Shown in pieces: positions 39,172 through 50,660 of a stretch of 64,000 nt of DNA. Numbering within the stretch: position 1 is the stretch's first letter; each line of letters begins with the position of its first letter. This DNA is from Acanthacorydalis orientalis. Taxonomy: Eukaryota; Arthropoda; Insecta; Megaloptera; Corydalidae. The stretch covers positions 38,304,318 through 38,368,317 of the forward strand of contig CM068315.1 in the NCBI GenBank assembly GCA_034766995.1. The letters are read 5' to 3'. The notes beneath the pieces are model-generated. The model worked only from the letters and a program-made list of their open reading frames with translations, ran no database searches and was not told where the DNA came from. Position numbers and translations under genes: made by a program.

Positions 39172-39204
39172 TATAAAAGGGATTAGTTCGACTATTCTTC
39201 AGAT
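39172..39204 (+). promoter_or_regulatory. Candidate core promoter, possibly of the RASD gene
   Basis: TATAAAAG at 39172-39179 is followed by the initiator-like TCAGAT at 39199-39204. The A at 39201 lies 29 bp from the first T of the TATA box, the usual metazoan spacing. It is 1.26 kb upstream of the RASD start codon on the same strand. A short upstream ORF (ATG at 39250) and a plausible acceptor (AAAATTTCAG ending 40425) fit a spliced or long 5' leader. Linking it to the gene is inference. Confidence 0.35.
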
Positions 39205-39902
39205 CGTTCCACAGACTTTCAAGATCACTCGTGTATTGAAACTGAATTATGTGCGTTTTTTTCCGTCTAAAATTAGTTGAAATTCACAAATAAATATTAA
39301 ACCGTTGCACGTATTTATATAATATATACATTTTAATATAAAATGAAAATAACAATAGTTTAACATTTGTTTGAAAATTCTAGTGAATTTTTTGACTGAT
39401 TTTTTTCGGTCGAAAAAAATCAGTCGGTTCGATTCCAATATTAGATAAGATTACCCTACACAATTTTATAGAAGTTCAAATTAATAGCTGTATTTTTCAG
39501 AAACAAGCCAATAAGCACAATCATTTGTATTCAAAGGATTCTGAACCACTATTAAATCAATTGATACTATGAAACACCATTTAGATACACTTTCTGGTTA
39601 AAGTAGTAAATTTTCTCAGAAAAATGTCAAGTGGTCAACTGATCATTTTTTCACAATATCATATTTATCAGTTTCACTATCTTGCTGTATTTACCATTAG
39701 ACAAAAAAGAAACATACACTTATTAAAAATTTCAACTAGAAGAACAAACTGATCACATTAGAACATGTCATGTTCTTTTAAAAAGATAACAGAAATACAA
39801 CAAACTCATTTGTTTTGTTGTACTTATGTTGATCTATGCGATACATGTGCGTTTACTTTATTTTAATTTTATATCACATTTTTTACATGCATACAAACAC
39901 CC

Positions 39903-39964
<62 letters not shown>

Positions 39965-39976
39965 ATATATATATAT
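39903..39976. repeat. (TA)n microsatellite
   Basis: TA tract with two TTTATA breaks. Confidence 0.97.
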
Positions 39977-40094
39977 ACACGAGATATCGAATTATCAGGA
40001 GGTATAAAATACAATATTAATGGAAACAACAATACGTAAAATTCTAAATGTAATTAGTATAAAAATGGTTGCCTTTAAAAAAAACATTTATCTA

Positions 40095-40096
<2 letters not shown>

Positions 40097-40144
<48 letters not shown>
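40097..40144. repeat. (TA)n microsatellite
   Basis: Pure TA tract about 310 bp upstream of the RASD start codon. Confidence 0.97.
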
Positions 40145-40147
<3 letters not shown>

Positions 40148-40456
40148 GCTGTATTTTTGTTACAGATTTCAAATAATGAAGAAACTCAGAAACCAAGAAA
40201 TGAAAAGTTTTCACCAAAAAATCAAATAGGATAAATGAATATTTCAATGAGACGATGAAAGAAATTTATAACGAAGTTGTATCCTCTTTTTCAATCAATA
40301 TCGGCAAAATGAAATTTCGATACAAAACGATTGTTATGTAATATCTTAATAAATGAAAATTAAAACAATTATTAAAAATAATATTAATTAACGTATAGGA
40401 TAGTTTCAACAAACAAAAATTTCAGAGTGAACGGAATGACCGTATAAAAATATGCT

Positions 40457-40751
40457 ATGAACACGACAAACTGCACACAGTGGTTCCAAAAATTTGGCCA
40501 CGGATTCTGCTTACAACTCGCCGCGTTACGACGAAGCGACAACTGTGAAACGTCGAAGAGCGACAAGGAGACAGACAGTCCGGAAAAAGACGAAGAAGCC
40601 GGAAAGCAGAAATCCTACTTGAAGAGTATGCCGTACACGGCTCATCACAATTTCTTCTCAGCTGGTGACGGGCATAGCCCTCCAGAAAGTCAAGGATCTT
40701 GTGAAGACATCATTCCACCACCAAAGAATTGTTATAGACTCGTCATGTTAG
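40457..40751 (+). CDS. Dexras1/Rhes-type Ras GTPase, exon 1
   Basis: First coding exon of a Ras-superfamily GTPase of the RASD (Dexras1/Rhes) family, small GTPases linked to G-protein signalling. It encodes 98 residues plus one base. The ATG at 40457 is the first after an in-frame TAA (40445) and has G at -3. A tiny out-of-frame ORF (ATG at 40436) precedes it. The last residues [11 protein letters not shown] correspond to the PAKNCYRMVIL of vertebrate RASD1, the first beta strand. The preceding roughly 85 residues are polar and charged (for example [20 protein letters not shown]) and have no vertebrate counterpart, where the N-terminus is only about 20 residues. The exon ends in a phase 1 donor G|GTAAGT within the P-loop glycine codon. 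Composition is much GC-richer than the flanks, as expected for a real exon. Upstream noncoding exons are possible. Confidence 0.85.
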
Positions 40752-40798
40752 GTAAGTGGGCCCTCAACGTGTATACAAATACAACCTGCACGAGTTCA

Positions 40799-40802
<4 letters not shown>

Positions 40803-40871
<69 letters not shown>
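40803..40871. repeat. (TA)n microsatellite in intron 1
   Basis: Pure TA tract starting about 50 bp after the exon 1 donor. Confidence 0.98.
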
Positions 40872-40874
<3 letters not shown>

Positions 40875-41095
40875 TACATATGTTGTAGGTGTAACTATGT
40901 TTGTATTTCTTGACATTCAACTAACAATCATGAGATTTATTGTAAGGGTAGAAAATACACTGAATAAAGACAACATTCTTTTATAAATAATAGAAGGTAT
41001 TGCAAGCACTCCAAGAAAGATGTACTACTTGACCGTTCGTATAAAATACTTCTAAAAATAAGACAAATACATACACTTTGTAAACAACATAACAA

Positions 41096-41103
41096 AATAT
41101 ATG

Positions 41104-41141
<38 letters not shown>

Positions 41142-41148
41142 AGTGTGT
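41096..41148. repeat. (TA)n then (GT)n
   Basis: TA tract followed by GTGTGTGTGTGAGTGTG. Confidence 0.96.
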
Positions 41149-41299
41149 ATGTGCAAATGAATATATTTCTAAAATGCATAACATAAAATGTTAGTGTTTG
41201 ATGAAAAACACATTTTTTAAATTCAATCAGTTATACTTTTCAAATTTAAATTATTGTTATTTTTGATTTATTCTACACTAATTCACGAAAGTACATTAT

Positions 41300-41300
41300 G

Positions 41301-41347
<47 letters not shown>

Positions 41348-41355
41348 TATGTATG

Positions 41356-41407
<52 letters not shown>
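41300..41407. repeat. Two (TA)n blocks with TATG spacer
   Basis: TA blocks separated by GTATGTATTATGTATGTATG. The second ends at the edge of the DD41D element. Confidence 0.97.
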
Positions 41408-41410
<3 letters not shown>

Positions 41411-42600
41411 GGGACGTAAAAACAACGGAGGGGATTAAAATATTAATATTTTTTTTGATTTGTAATATTTTCATCTTTTTCATTTCCCAAAATATAGTAT
41501 AAAGATGGAGAATTTTTCCTGATTACACATGAAAAATGACATCACAGTGATCAAGTGATGACATGAAGTGATTCCCATTTTCGGTTTCACAAAGTCAAGC
41601 TTTTTCTAAGGCATTTTCCATCACTTCTCTCGGGATTTCTCGACATAACGCTTGAATTTCTTCGCGTATGTTGTTTTTAGCTACAGATGGTTTTTGCCTT
41701 ATTGACGTATACACGTTCTTTAAAGTAGCCACAAAGAAAACAATCGAGAGGGCTCAAATCAAGCGAACGCGCAGGCCAATTAAAATCGCTGTTTCTTGAA
41801 ATAATGCGTTCTCCAAAAATGTACCGAAAAAGTTCCATAATGGGTCTGGTTGTGTGTGCCGTGGTTCCATCTTATTAGAACCACATCTGTTATCAACCGC
41901 TGGTCTCAGAAATGTTTCTGTGATCGTACGATATTGAGCACCATTTATAGTTGCAGCAGTACCGTCTTCATTTTCGAAGAAATAAGTGTCTATAATCCTT
42001 TCGAACGTTACTCCGCACCAAATAGTACACATAAGTGGGTATATTTATCGTTAATGAAATGATCTTAGATTCTATGTAGTCCATATTCTACAATTTTGTC
42101 TGTTTATGAACATATTTAAGTGGAAATAAGCTTCATCACACATAACCAAATTGTGAACAAATTCATTACTTTTTTCTAATTGTTGTCGAAAGTGAATTGC
42201 ATTATCAAGGCGATGCTGATAATTTGTTAGCTTGAGCTTTTGCACAAGCCTCGCTTTGTATGGGAACATTTTTAATACGGACAAATTCATTTGCAGTGGC
42301 CCCCGAGATATTACAGTTTGGGATGAACGTTTTCTGATTGATTTTTTCAGAACTTTGCTCAATACTCTCCTGTACACGTTGAATATTTTCCTCAATTAGA
42401 TACGAACGATGTTCCAGATGCTAGACGATTACCAACTGCACACTGATGTCGAAAATAGGCAACTAAACGATTAATCATTGACTCCGATGGTCCTGTTCGA
42501 ACATTAAAATAATGACGCTAATATTCTTGCTGCGTCAAAATAATTGAATGCTGATTTTCAAAATAAAATTCAATTATTTTGGTACATATTTTCGTCGTGT
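41408..42600 (-). mobile_element. Tc1/mariner-superfamily DD41D element, decayed
   Basis: Minus-strand transposase of the insect FHLNG/RQNCRIW clade. It includes KVLKKSIRKRSSQTVISRGP (HTH), then LVMCDEAYFHLNMFINRQNC (first Asp), PLMCTIWCGVTFERIIDTYF and GTAATINGAQYRTITETFLR. QMWF is followed by two consecutive TAA codons where QQ is expected, then DGTTAHT (second Asp). SLDLSPLD follows with 41 residues between the last two Asp, then KERVYVNKAKT and EEIQALCREIPREVMENAL. Frameshifts occur between segments. The left edge is CAGGGGACGTAAAAACAACG at the TA array. The right edge near 42600 is uncertain; no clear matching inverted repeat was seen. Confidence 0.82.
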
Positions 42601-42731
42601 ACCTTTCCGTGATGAATTCCCCAGTGTTTATTTATAAAATTCAAAAAAGAGGAGCAAAAAAACATCTAAACAAAATAAATATTAACTATTCAAACCCATT
42701 CGTTCTTTTTGCACCTTCTGTATATATTTTA

Positions 42732-42732
42732 A

Positions 42733-42776
<44 letters not shown>

Positions 42777-42777
42777 T
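42732..42777. repeat. (CATA)n then (TA)n
   Basis: Six CATA units followed by TA. Confidence 0.96.
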
Positions 42778-43302
42778 ATTTAATCGTTTTTTTAAGAAAT
42801 CATTTGATAATTCATTCGCGCATATAAATAAGCGCCTTAAGAGTAAAACGGTTAACAAAAAATATATGAAAATCAAATTATCTTTTGTTACGAGATTACA
42901 AATAAATACAATCGTGTAATTAAAATTTTGGGCCCTCGGTGATGTTTATAGTTAACTGAATTTTATTATTTCAAAAGTCAATTCTACATTTCCACCTTTT
43001 GAAATTACACCATGAATTTTCGTTATTTCCTAATAACTAATGTTAATAGTAGTTATAATTATATACAGTAACATAAAGTAACACACTCGTTAACAAAACG
43101 CCCACAGACTGATACTGCTGAAATAATTTGCAATCGGTAATCGACAATACAGTTTTATTTGCTTAGTACGAAAAAAACGTGATTCATGTAGTGGAGTGTA
43201 TTAATATTTTTCTTACTGAAATAAACTAGATTAAATTTCCATTATTTGACTCGAGAGACAGTTGGAAATATATTGTGGTTGTTGTACCTTTGAGAATACA
43301 TT

Positions 43303-43303
<1 letters not shown>

Positions 43304-43370
<67 letters not shown>

Positions 43371-43371
43371 C

Positions 43372-43411
<40 letters not shown>
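43304..43411. repeat. Compound (TA)n with (CATATA)n core
   Basis: Two TA blocks flank four CATATA hexamers. Confidence 0.97.
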
Positions 43412-43413
<2 letters not shown>

Positions 43414-44072
43414 GTGTAAGTAAATTTCTCAGTGATGAAACTAGAAAATTACGCCAAGAAAAATTCTTATATATTCAGTTGATTACATATTACATTTCAT
43501 CTGTTGTAAAAAAAACAACTGTTTCCCATTTTCTTGTAATCTTTTTGATCCCTTCCATATAAATATTTATGAGTCAACGAAAGCTGCTTTCGTTAAAAAA
43601 AATACTTTTTTTTTACACAAATCTAATAAAAATATATTTTATTATACCAAAGAACGTCGTACATTGCAATCTTCTTTTTTGATATGAACGAGTATAAACG
43701 AATACAACAAATATACTGAAGGTATTGATCTTGTGCTAAAACAATTAAATAAAATTAGTTTTGCGTACCGTGTAGAGACAATTTCGAAAATATATTCGGT
43801 TAGTAATTGAATTTCATAATTTCTCAGTTTGGACAATAACGTACATTTGACAGGTAACAAAAAATTATACATTAAAATCGAACAAACAATGCAAAGTGGT
43901 ACACTTCAAAGTCGCCCGCGTAAATGGTAAATTATATTGTTTTCCTCCACCTCTTTCGTGTCGCCTTTGGCTTACCCAACATGTTTTATTAGAATGAATC
44001 CCATTCGCAAACAACTAACTGTATATTCAAACATTGTAACAAGTGTTCGTATAAACACTAACACGCGCAAAC

Positions 44073-44076
<4 letters not shown>

Positions 44077-44125
<49 letters not shown>
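44077..44125. repeat. (TA)n then (TG)n
   Basis: TA to 44109, then TGTGTGTGTG. Confidence 0.96.
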
Positions 44126-44611
44126 TTATGTATACTTGTTTATATATCTCGTGTCTGTTATATATTCCTTTCCATTGAATAACGCCTTCCATTTTCGTTC
44201 CATTTTCACAGGAACTAAAATAAAACACTTCCCCTAATAAGTCCCCCTTGTCGAGTGCTTTCGTAACTCATTACTGAAATATAACAACTTGACATAACCT
44301 CAAACTGTGAGTTTAGTGTTCACATGAAAATATATTCTATTTTCGTCTCAATGTTTGTTCCGAAATAATTGACACGGCGTTGTACATGACCGCGACCGAA
44401 AATGATATTTTAACTCAATCATTTTCAATTAGCTGCAATAATGGGATCCAAACTTCGACACTAGCGAACGAATAAACGTATAGATGAAAGTTTAACTTAT
44501 ATTTGAAATATAATCGATATAGACCGAATTTATAAATTATAGAAAATATTGATGGCTTTTTACGGTAACCTCTTTCTTGTTTTCGAACGAGATGGAGGAA
44601 AATGATTGAAT

Positions 44612-44616
<5 letters not shown>

Positions 44617-44668
<52 letters not shown>
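44617..44668. repeat. (TA)n then (TG)n
   Basis: TA to 44649, then TG repeats. Confidence 0.96.
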
Positions 44669-45246
44669 CGTGTATACACACGTAGGTACTAATTAATGAC
44701 AGTATTGCAGAAAAGATAATTTGTAAATATATTGCTTAATTTCTTTTCCATCCAAACAAAAGAAAAGTTTCGTACTTCGAACAAAGCAACAAAACTGAAG
44801 AAAAAAAAACTTCATCGAAAAAGATATTTTCGCCTTCGGGTTTAAACACAGTTTCGACGTGGCTTTATTCCGTTTATAGGTACATTAAAAGAATGAGAAC
44901 ATTCTTTTTAGACTTTTTTGTATTCGTTCAACAATTTCAGCTTCGACCTATTGTCTAGTGTCTGTACATTTGATAACATAATGATTTTTTAACATAATGA
45001 TTCTTATACTCTACTTTAAAAATCCTCCACTATTGATTCTTTTAATCGTGAAAAAATATAATAGATTGTTATGTTTGATATTGCATCAAGATGACTCCTA
45101 GTGTCTTTCTCGAAAACTTTAATTTACGAATGAAAGAACGGTATAGAAATTTGATATTATTTATATGTTAATATTTAAATTTATAAATTTTATTAAAAAT
45201 GAATAGATATGCAAAATCGATATTCATTTTAATATATTTTATATAG

Positions 45247-45448
45247 GTTCAGCACGTGTAGGAAAAACATGTCTCGTAGCACGTTTCCTCGGCGCCAAAT
45301 TCGAAGAAAGTTATACACCAACGATAGAAGATTTCCATCGGAAGCTGTATCGCATCCGGGGTGAAGTGTACCAACTCGATTTGCTGGACACGTCCGGCAA
45401 TCATCCGTTTCCTGCAATGCGACGATTATCCTTTCTCACCGGCGACAT
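45247..45448 (+). CDS. Dexras1/Rhes-type Ras GTPase, exon 2
   Basis: 202-bp exon joined in frame to 40751 through a phase 1 intron. It completes the P-loop GSARVGKT (G1), then gives CLVARFLGAKFEESYTPTIE (switch I with the conserved Thr, G2), DFHRKLYRIRGEVYQLDLLD and TSGNHPFPAMRRLSFLTGD. DTSGN in place of the usual DTAGQ, followed by HPFPAMRRLS, is the RASD-family signature and separates it from classical Ras, Rap and RERG proteins. The exon ends after AT of a split codon, donor GTGAGT at 45449 (phase 2); RASD proteins have V or I there, then FILVFSLD. The remaining two thirds of the GTPase fold (NKxD, SAK and the C-terminal tail with CAAX box) are not in the window, so the gene is partial here. 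Confidence 0.95.
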
Positions 45449-45870
45449 GTGAGTCGATTCTATTGATGTTTTTTATTTATTTTCATCGATGCTTCTTTAC
45501 TGCCGTACGTTATTCACAAACTCTTTTTTTTGAAAGAAGTTTTATTTTGTAACGTTTACATTTCGATTCAATAATTCACGTTGTAAAAAAGGGACAAACT
45601 TTTAACGACACAGTACATAATAGAAAAATGGAACAAGAACGGTAATCGGTTTCGCAGAACTACATATAATAAATTGACTTGTCATATTTACACTCGAAAT
45701 CACATGTAAAAATAAAATAATATTTTCTAGTAACTTTTTAAAATATGTTGCTAAATTGAAAAATACTGCATGCCTCTCATTTATTTTTAAATTAAATTAA
45801 TTTTTATAAACTCCGCAATTTTTCATTTTTGCATTTTTTCATGTTTAAAAAATTGTAAGGGTTTTTTACT

Positions 45871-45872
<2 letters not shown>

Positions 45873-45917
<45 letters not shown>

Positions 45918-46005
45918 CGACAATAAAAACAAATCATTTAAAACAGAGAAAAAAGAATGAAATGTTTATTTTATTATTATCGATTTTATAATATATATAT
46001 ATATA
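45873..46005. repeat. Two (TA)n arrays
   Basis: 45873-45914 and a shorter tract at 45990-46005. Confidence 0.95.
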
Positions 46006-46092
46006 CATGATGAACTTAATATTGTATAAAAATATTAGTTGTGATTTTATCTCAAAAGTTTATCGAAATGTCTATAATAATCAATGAATACA

Positions 46093-46093
46093 A

Positions 46094-46137
<44 letters not shown>

Positions 46138-46164
46138 CGAGAGAGAGAGAGACAGAGAGAGAGA
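46093..46164. repeat. (CA)n, (TA)n, (GA)n compound
   Basis: Three dinucleotide tracts in succession. Confidence 0.95.
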
Positions 46165-46663
46165 TTATATTGAAAATGGAAAATGAATAAACTCAATAAT
46201 AGTTCATGTACTTGGAAATTATATCGCTAACCATTATTTATTAACGTTTTTAACTTCGCCATCAGAGAACACGGTAATCGGCAACAATTGTAATTTGAAA
46301 CATGAATCAAGCCAATTTCCTGAACTGTACACGACAGCAAATTTTCTGATAGTGTTTATTTATAATAGAGTGGTTTTGCACCGTCGGTAATTATAATGAT
46401 AACAACAAATTGTGATAGCTATTTGCACTGAAATGGTTTTTATTTTGTAGCTGTTTGTTTTGAATCTCAAATAAATTCGTTTAATTGTAAATGAATAGAT
46501 ATTAGGACCTATACTATTGCACTGAATTTTTTAAATGTTGAGTGTAATCCTGTCTAAATTTTAGATGTATTATTATCAAATATAAAATAATTAATAAGTT
46601 ATGAGTCTTAAATATAAGTCTTAAAAAGTAAGCAATCACAATTATAGTTGTTGTTACTATAGC

Positions 46664-46790
46664 TAAATTCACTTTTACAGTACAGAACAACTTTATTTTT
46701 CTGTATTTGATCGCTCTAACGATACTAGTATCGCTATTGAAATGAGGATAAGAAGAGCTAAAGGCGATTAACGATGCATTAACGAATATT
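46664..46790. repeat. Foldback family 1 fragment
   Basis: ATAGCTAAATTCACTTTTAC matches the family terminus. GATCGCTCTAACGATACTAG followed by TATCGCTATTGAAATGAGGA matches the centre of copy A. The right arm is replaced by a mariner fragment starting near 46794. Confidence 0.5.
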
Positions 46791-46793
46791 TTT

Positions 46794-47156
46794 CATGACA
46801 ACGTTCAGCCCCATGTTACTATAGCCGTGAAACAAACACTGATGAAGCTCGAATGGGAGGTTCTTCCGCACCCAGTGTACTCTCCGGACCTGGCCCCAAG
46901 TGATTACCATCTGTTCCGATCGATGCAACACGCTTTGAAAGATACACAATTCCATAACTACGGAGAAGTCGAAAATTGGGTTACTGAATCGATTGGCTCA
47001 AAATACAGACCATTCTTCCGTCGCGGAATTTAACTTCTGCTAGAAAAGTGGGGAAAAGTCATAGCTTCCGAGGATGAATACTTTGATTAATGTATTCACA
47101 CATTTTGTTATTGAAATTAATGTTCAAAAAACACCGGCTTTCAGTGCAACCTCGTA
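46794..47156 (+). mobile_element. Mauritiana-like mariner, 3' fragment
   Basis: It encodes the transposase C-terminus from the second catalytic motif, HDNVQPHVTIAVKQTLMKLE. VLPHPVYSPDLAPSDYHLFR (third Asp) and SMQHALKDTQFHNYGEVENW follow, then, after one stop, EKWGKVIASEDEYFD and a terminator. There are 34 residues between the two Asp, as in DD34D mariners. A degraded 3' end (CACCGGCTTTCAGTGCAACC) follows. The 5' two thirds are missing. Confidence 0.87.
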
Positions 47157-48129
47157 ATACTTAAAATTAAAAAAATGTCTTAAAAAACTTGTAGTAAAGA
47201 GTCACTTAGGTAATGCAAAAGACAAAGACCGCCACTATAACATAAAAATAATGTATGTTTTTAATATTAAATATGTTTATACGACACGTTTTTTTTGTAA
47301 AAAATGAAATGATCTTTTGTGAACAAAATACTTTTTATAAAGGAATTATTCGAATAAAATATTTGGAAAATATCAATTTTTTTTAGAAAAAAAGAAAAAA
47401 ACACTACATTGACTTTATTTACAATTCATTTTATATCTTTAAACATATTATTTTCATTTCACTTAAATTTAAACATACATTAAAATATTCCTAGCTTCTT
47501 TCATATTTATTATTAACTAAAGTCATAAACAATTCACTATATGCGGAAACTTTTGAAGAGTAGATAGTGCTTAGAAAAGAGAATATCCCACCCTGTCATC
47601 CGACTTTTGTATATTCACGTTTACACTTGTGCCGTGTTCAAAATAGATGGTAAAAATGCAACTTGGCATATAAAACAAGCTTATATGTTGATTAACGGAA
47701 TACAAATTACTTAGAAAGCCATTAACAAGTTTATAAAAATAAAAAAAATAGTATATTATATTACAAACTAAAAAAATTATTCCACACAGTTAATATTAAT
47801 ATGTTTAGATATTTTAGGTCTATTAACTATATATAAAACATATTTAACAAAACATATTTTCAAACAATTAGAACTCTTTTAAAACAGTGTTGTCAGTTTA
47901 AATCCGGTATGTTTTTATTTGACTTAATAATATTGCGCATAAAGATCCAAAACAATTATATAAGGAATATGTACTCAATATTTATTTCTAATGCATTCAC
48001 TTCAATGATCAAATAAAACCCAGCAATAATCCTTTTTTAACATGAATACATTGAAACTGTTCTATTTTAGATTATCAATTAAATATTTCGTATTTAGTAT
48101 ACAAAGAATATATTGACTTATTTCATCGC

Positions 48130-48130
<1 letters not shown>

Positions 48131-48175
<45 letters not shown>
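48131..48175. repeat. (TA)n microsatellite
   Basis: Pure TA tract. Confidence 0.97.
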
Positions 48176-48177
<2 letters not shown>

Positions 48178-49559
48178 CGAATGTCTTTAAAGTTTGGGGT
48201 CATAAATTTGTGTTACGACCTATAAAGATTTATTGAAATTCGAAAATCTGCAGAAATTATAAGCCATTGACCGTCAGCAGAAGCTATTTACCATTTATTG
48301 AGATCGATTGAAGAAACCTTGGAAATAATTTAAAGTGAATTTTTAACTAAATACCAAATTATTCTAATAAAAAAACAGTTATTAAGTTTTTTCCTTCAAT
48401 TCAAGATCGAAAATTTCTAATATGTAAACTGGGAAGTTAAACTAACTTAAATATTTTCACGAAGTGCATAAAATTTTTTCATAAACTGCATTTGAAACAT
48501 ATTTGTCTGGTAACAGCATTATTCAACTTGGTTAGCATAATATTTTAAGAACTAATAGTCTGATACGAGTGGACTTGAATTTCTGATCATATGATATAAA
48601 ATTCCTATAAAATAACACTTTTGTTTCGGAAGACCGAAAATTAATTAATCTAAGAAATTAAACATTTTGTGCAGGAGTATTTGTCGCGGCTATTAAAAAA
48701 TTTTGCATGCATAAAAACTATAGATTCTATAAATAAAAACACCTGTAACATTTATAAAAGGACATCTAGGTTTTTTGCAACTTTTACATGATAACGGATA
48801 AGTCATGAGTAGACATCCTAGTGCTGAAATATGACGATAATATAATATGGAAAATACTGATTTTCGCTGCTCTTAAGCCTCTTGGAACTGTGAAAACATC
48901 TAGGGTACACGAAACATCAAGTAGGTCACAGCAAAATCCGTTAAAAAAATCTTGTAACATTTAGAATCGAAAAACCGAATAATTTCTTTAAAAAAATACA
49001 AAATTTAATGTATTTTAGCGCTCCAATCAGCCCATCTATTTAACTAAATTCAGTAATTTGTAGCTATTATTTTGAATCGAAAGAGAAATAATATATTTAC
49101 GAGGAGCTCTCTTTCTAAAACAACTTGTATTTTTATTTCAAACAATCCTTGACATTTTTTTTTTGTTTTTCTTATTTAGAAAATGAAATATTATCAATTT
49201 ATCATCCTGTACAAATAATATTTAATTTAATATGTATACACGTCTCCCATAGTTATTCTATCTGTATTTACTAATTTTATTAGTTCATGTTCTGAAATTA
49301 TTGAGACGTTTGTTTTCTTGAACTGAAAATTTCACCAAAAGACGTTTTAAAATAATATTGATATGAAAAAAATTAATTAGATATGAAAACAATTATTATA
49401 TGATAAAGCGGGTCTCTCCTCCACGTTGTCGAAAATCGTACTTTTTCATCAACAACGTCGACTCGTTTCGACTAAAATTCAAGATAATATTTACATTATA
49501 TCAACGAAGACTCGAGACGTTAATTGCTTACCGTCAAACACAATGGAAACATACATACA

Positions 49560-49563
<4 letters not shown>

Positions 49564-49605
<42 letters not shown>
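49564..49605. repeat. (TA)n microsatellite
   Basis: Pure TA tract. Confidence 0.97.
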
Positions 49606-49606
<1 letters not shown>

Positions 49607-49867
49607 TTTACATTACCCATTATTCAGTTATATAGTTAAATAAATTTTTTGTTATTCACATTTCCACTGATAATAATAAATTTTAATTTTTTAAAATAAA
49701 GACTAAATAATTTTTTAATTAATTCCTGAAAAATATATGCATGAAAATGGGAAAAAACAAAAATTAACGACACATTAAGGATGTTTAAATTAATTACGTT
49801 TTACATTATATTAATTAATGTTTACATATTCCAAAGTTGCTACATATTCCAAATCTTTTAAATTGAT

Positions 49868-50196
49868 TATTTATACATGTTTCACAAATGAATTATTTTT
49901 CACATCACAAAACACACCAAATTTCTCAATTAAAAATATTTTATAAGTTATTATTGATTACTTTCAATTGTCGCTTGTGCGCATCTATCATCCTCAGAAC
50001 GCAAAGTTACCGAAAAATCTCGATAGATTTTTCTATAACTTGAAGCTCTGTGGGTGATGGAATTACCATTAAAATGCGTAGAAGCGACAATCGAAAATAA
50101 TTAATAATAATTTGTTGAATATTTTTGATCGAAAAATTTGGTGTGGTTTGTGGGGTGAAAAAATAATTTATTTGTGAAAATGAATTTATCCACAGT
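49868..50196. repeat. Foldback element, family 1, copy C
   Basis: The best preserved copy. The left arm CACACCAAATTTCTCAATTA and CAATTGTCGCTTGTGCGCAT correspond to CACACCAAATTTTTCGATCA and CGATTGTCGCTTCTACGCAT read inward from the right. Arms are about 110 bp around a centre containing TCATCCTCAGAACGCAAAGT. Noncoding; it would fold into a long hairpin if transcribed. Confidence 0.82.
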
Positions 50197-50660
50197 GTCA
50201 GAACTATTATTGTGACATTTATCCATATTTAGTATTTCAAACATTATTCCAATAGTGAAACGATGATTACTAACGCAATAAATTATGAATTTTTTCGATA
50301 TTTTCATCGAATTGTGTGATTTTGAATCAACTAGAATTCAGATTATCGTGTACACCTTCGCGATCATTGAGAATTCTTATATACCACTGTTGGGTTAACA
50401 ATATTTTTGCGTCACTTTTAACATTTTTAAAGGTACTACAAATTTAGTTGCATTTTTTCTATGTTGGATAAAGATTTGATGTTAATGTGTTACACAAAAT
50501 TTCCATCACACATTTGCCAACAAAAACGATAGAACATGTTTTTAAACAAACAGGCGTAGAACAAAAAATATTCATTCGATTCAAACATGTAAAGACATAT
50601 TCGAACTAGGAAAAATCGGGCTAAAACTCTGTACTGCTTGTTTGTGAAAGAAGTATTGTA

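Larger units (their letters stand above)
40752..45246 (+). other. Intron 1 of the RASD gene
   Basis: A 4495-bp intron from donor GTAAGT (40752) to acceptor TTTTATATAG (ends 45246), phase 1. It contains a DD41D transposon in antisense orientation and several TA arrays. Apart from these nothing is recognised. 43900-44440 is slightly GC-richer. Confidence 0.85.

Noticed and set aside
40488..40520. WFQKF in the RASD N-terminus, resembling the mariner HTH motif WFQKF
   Set aside because: Only five residues match and the surrounding sequence shows no mariner similarity; chance is more likely than a captured fragment.
40384..40566. Minus-strand frame overlapping RASD exon 1
   Set aside because: Antisense to a well-supported coding exon and without any motif of its own.
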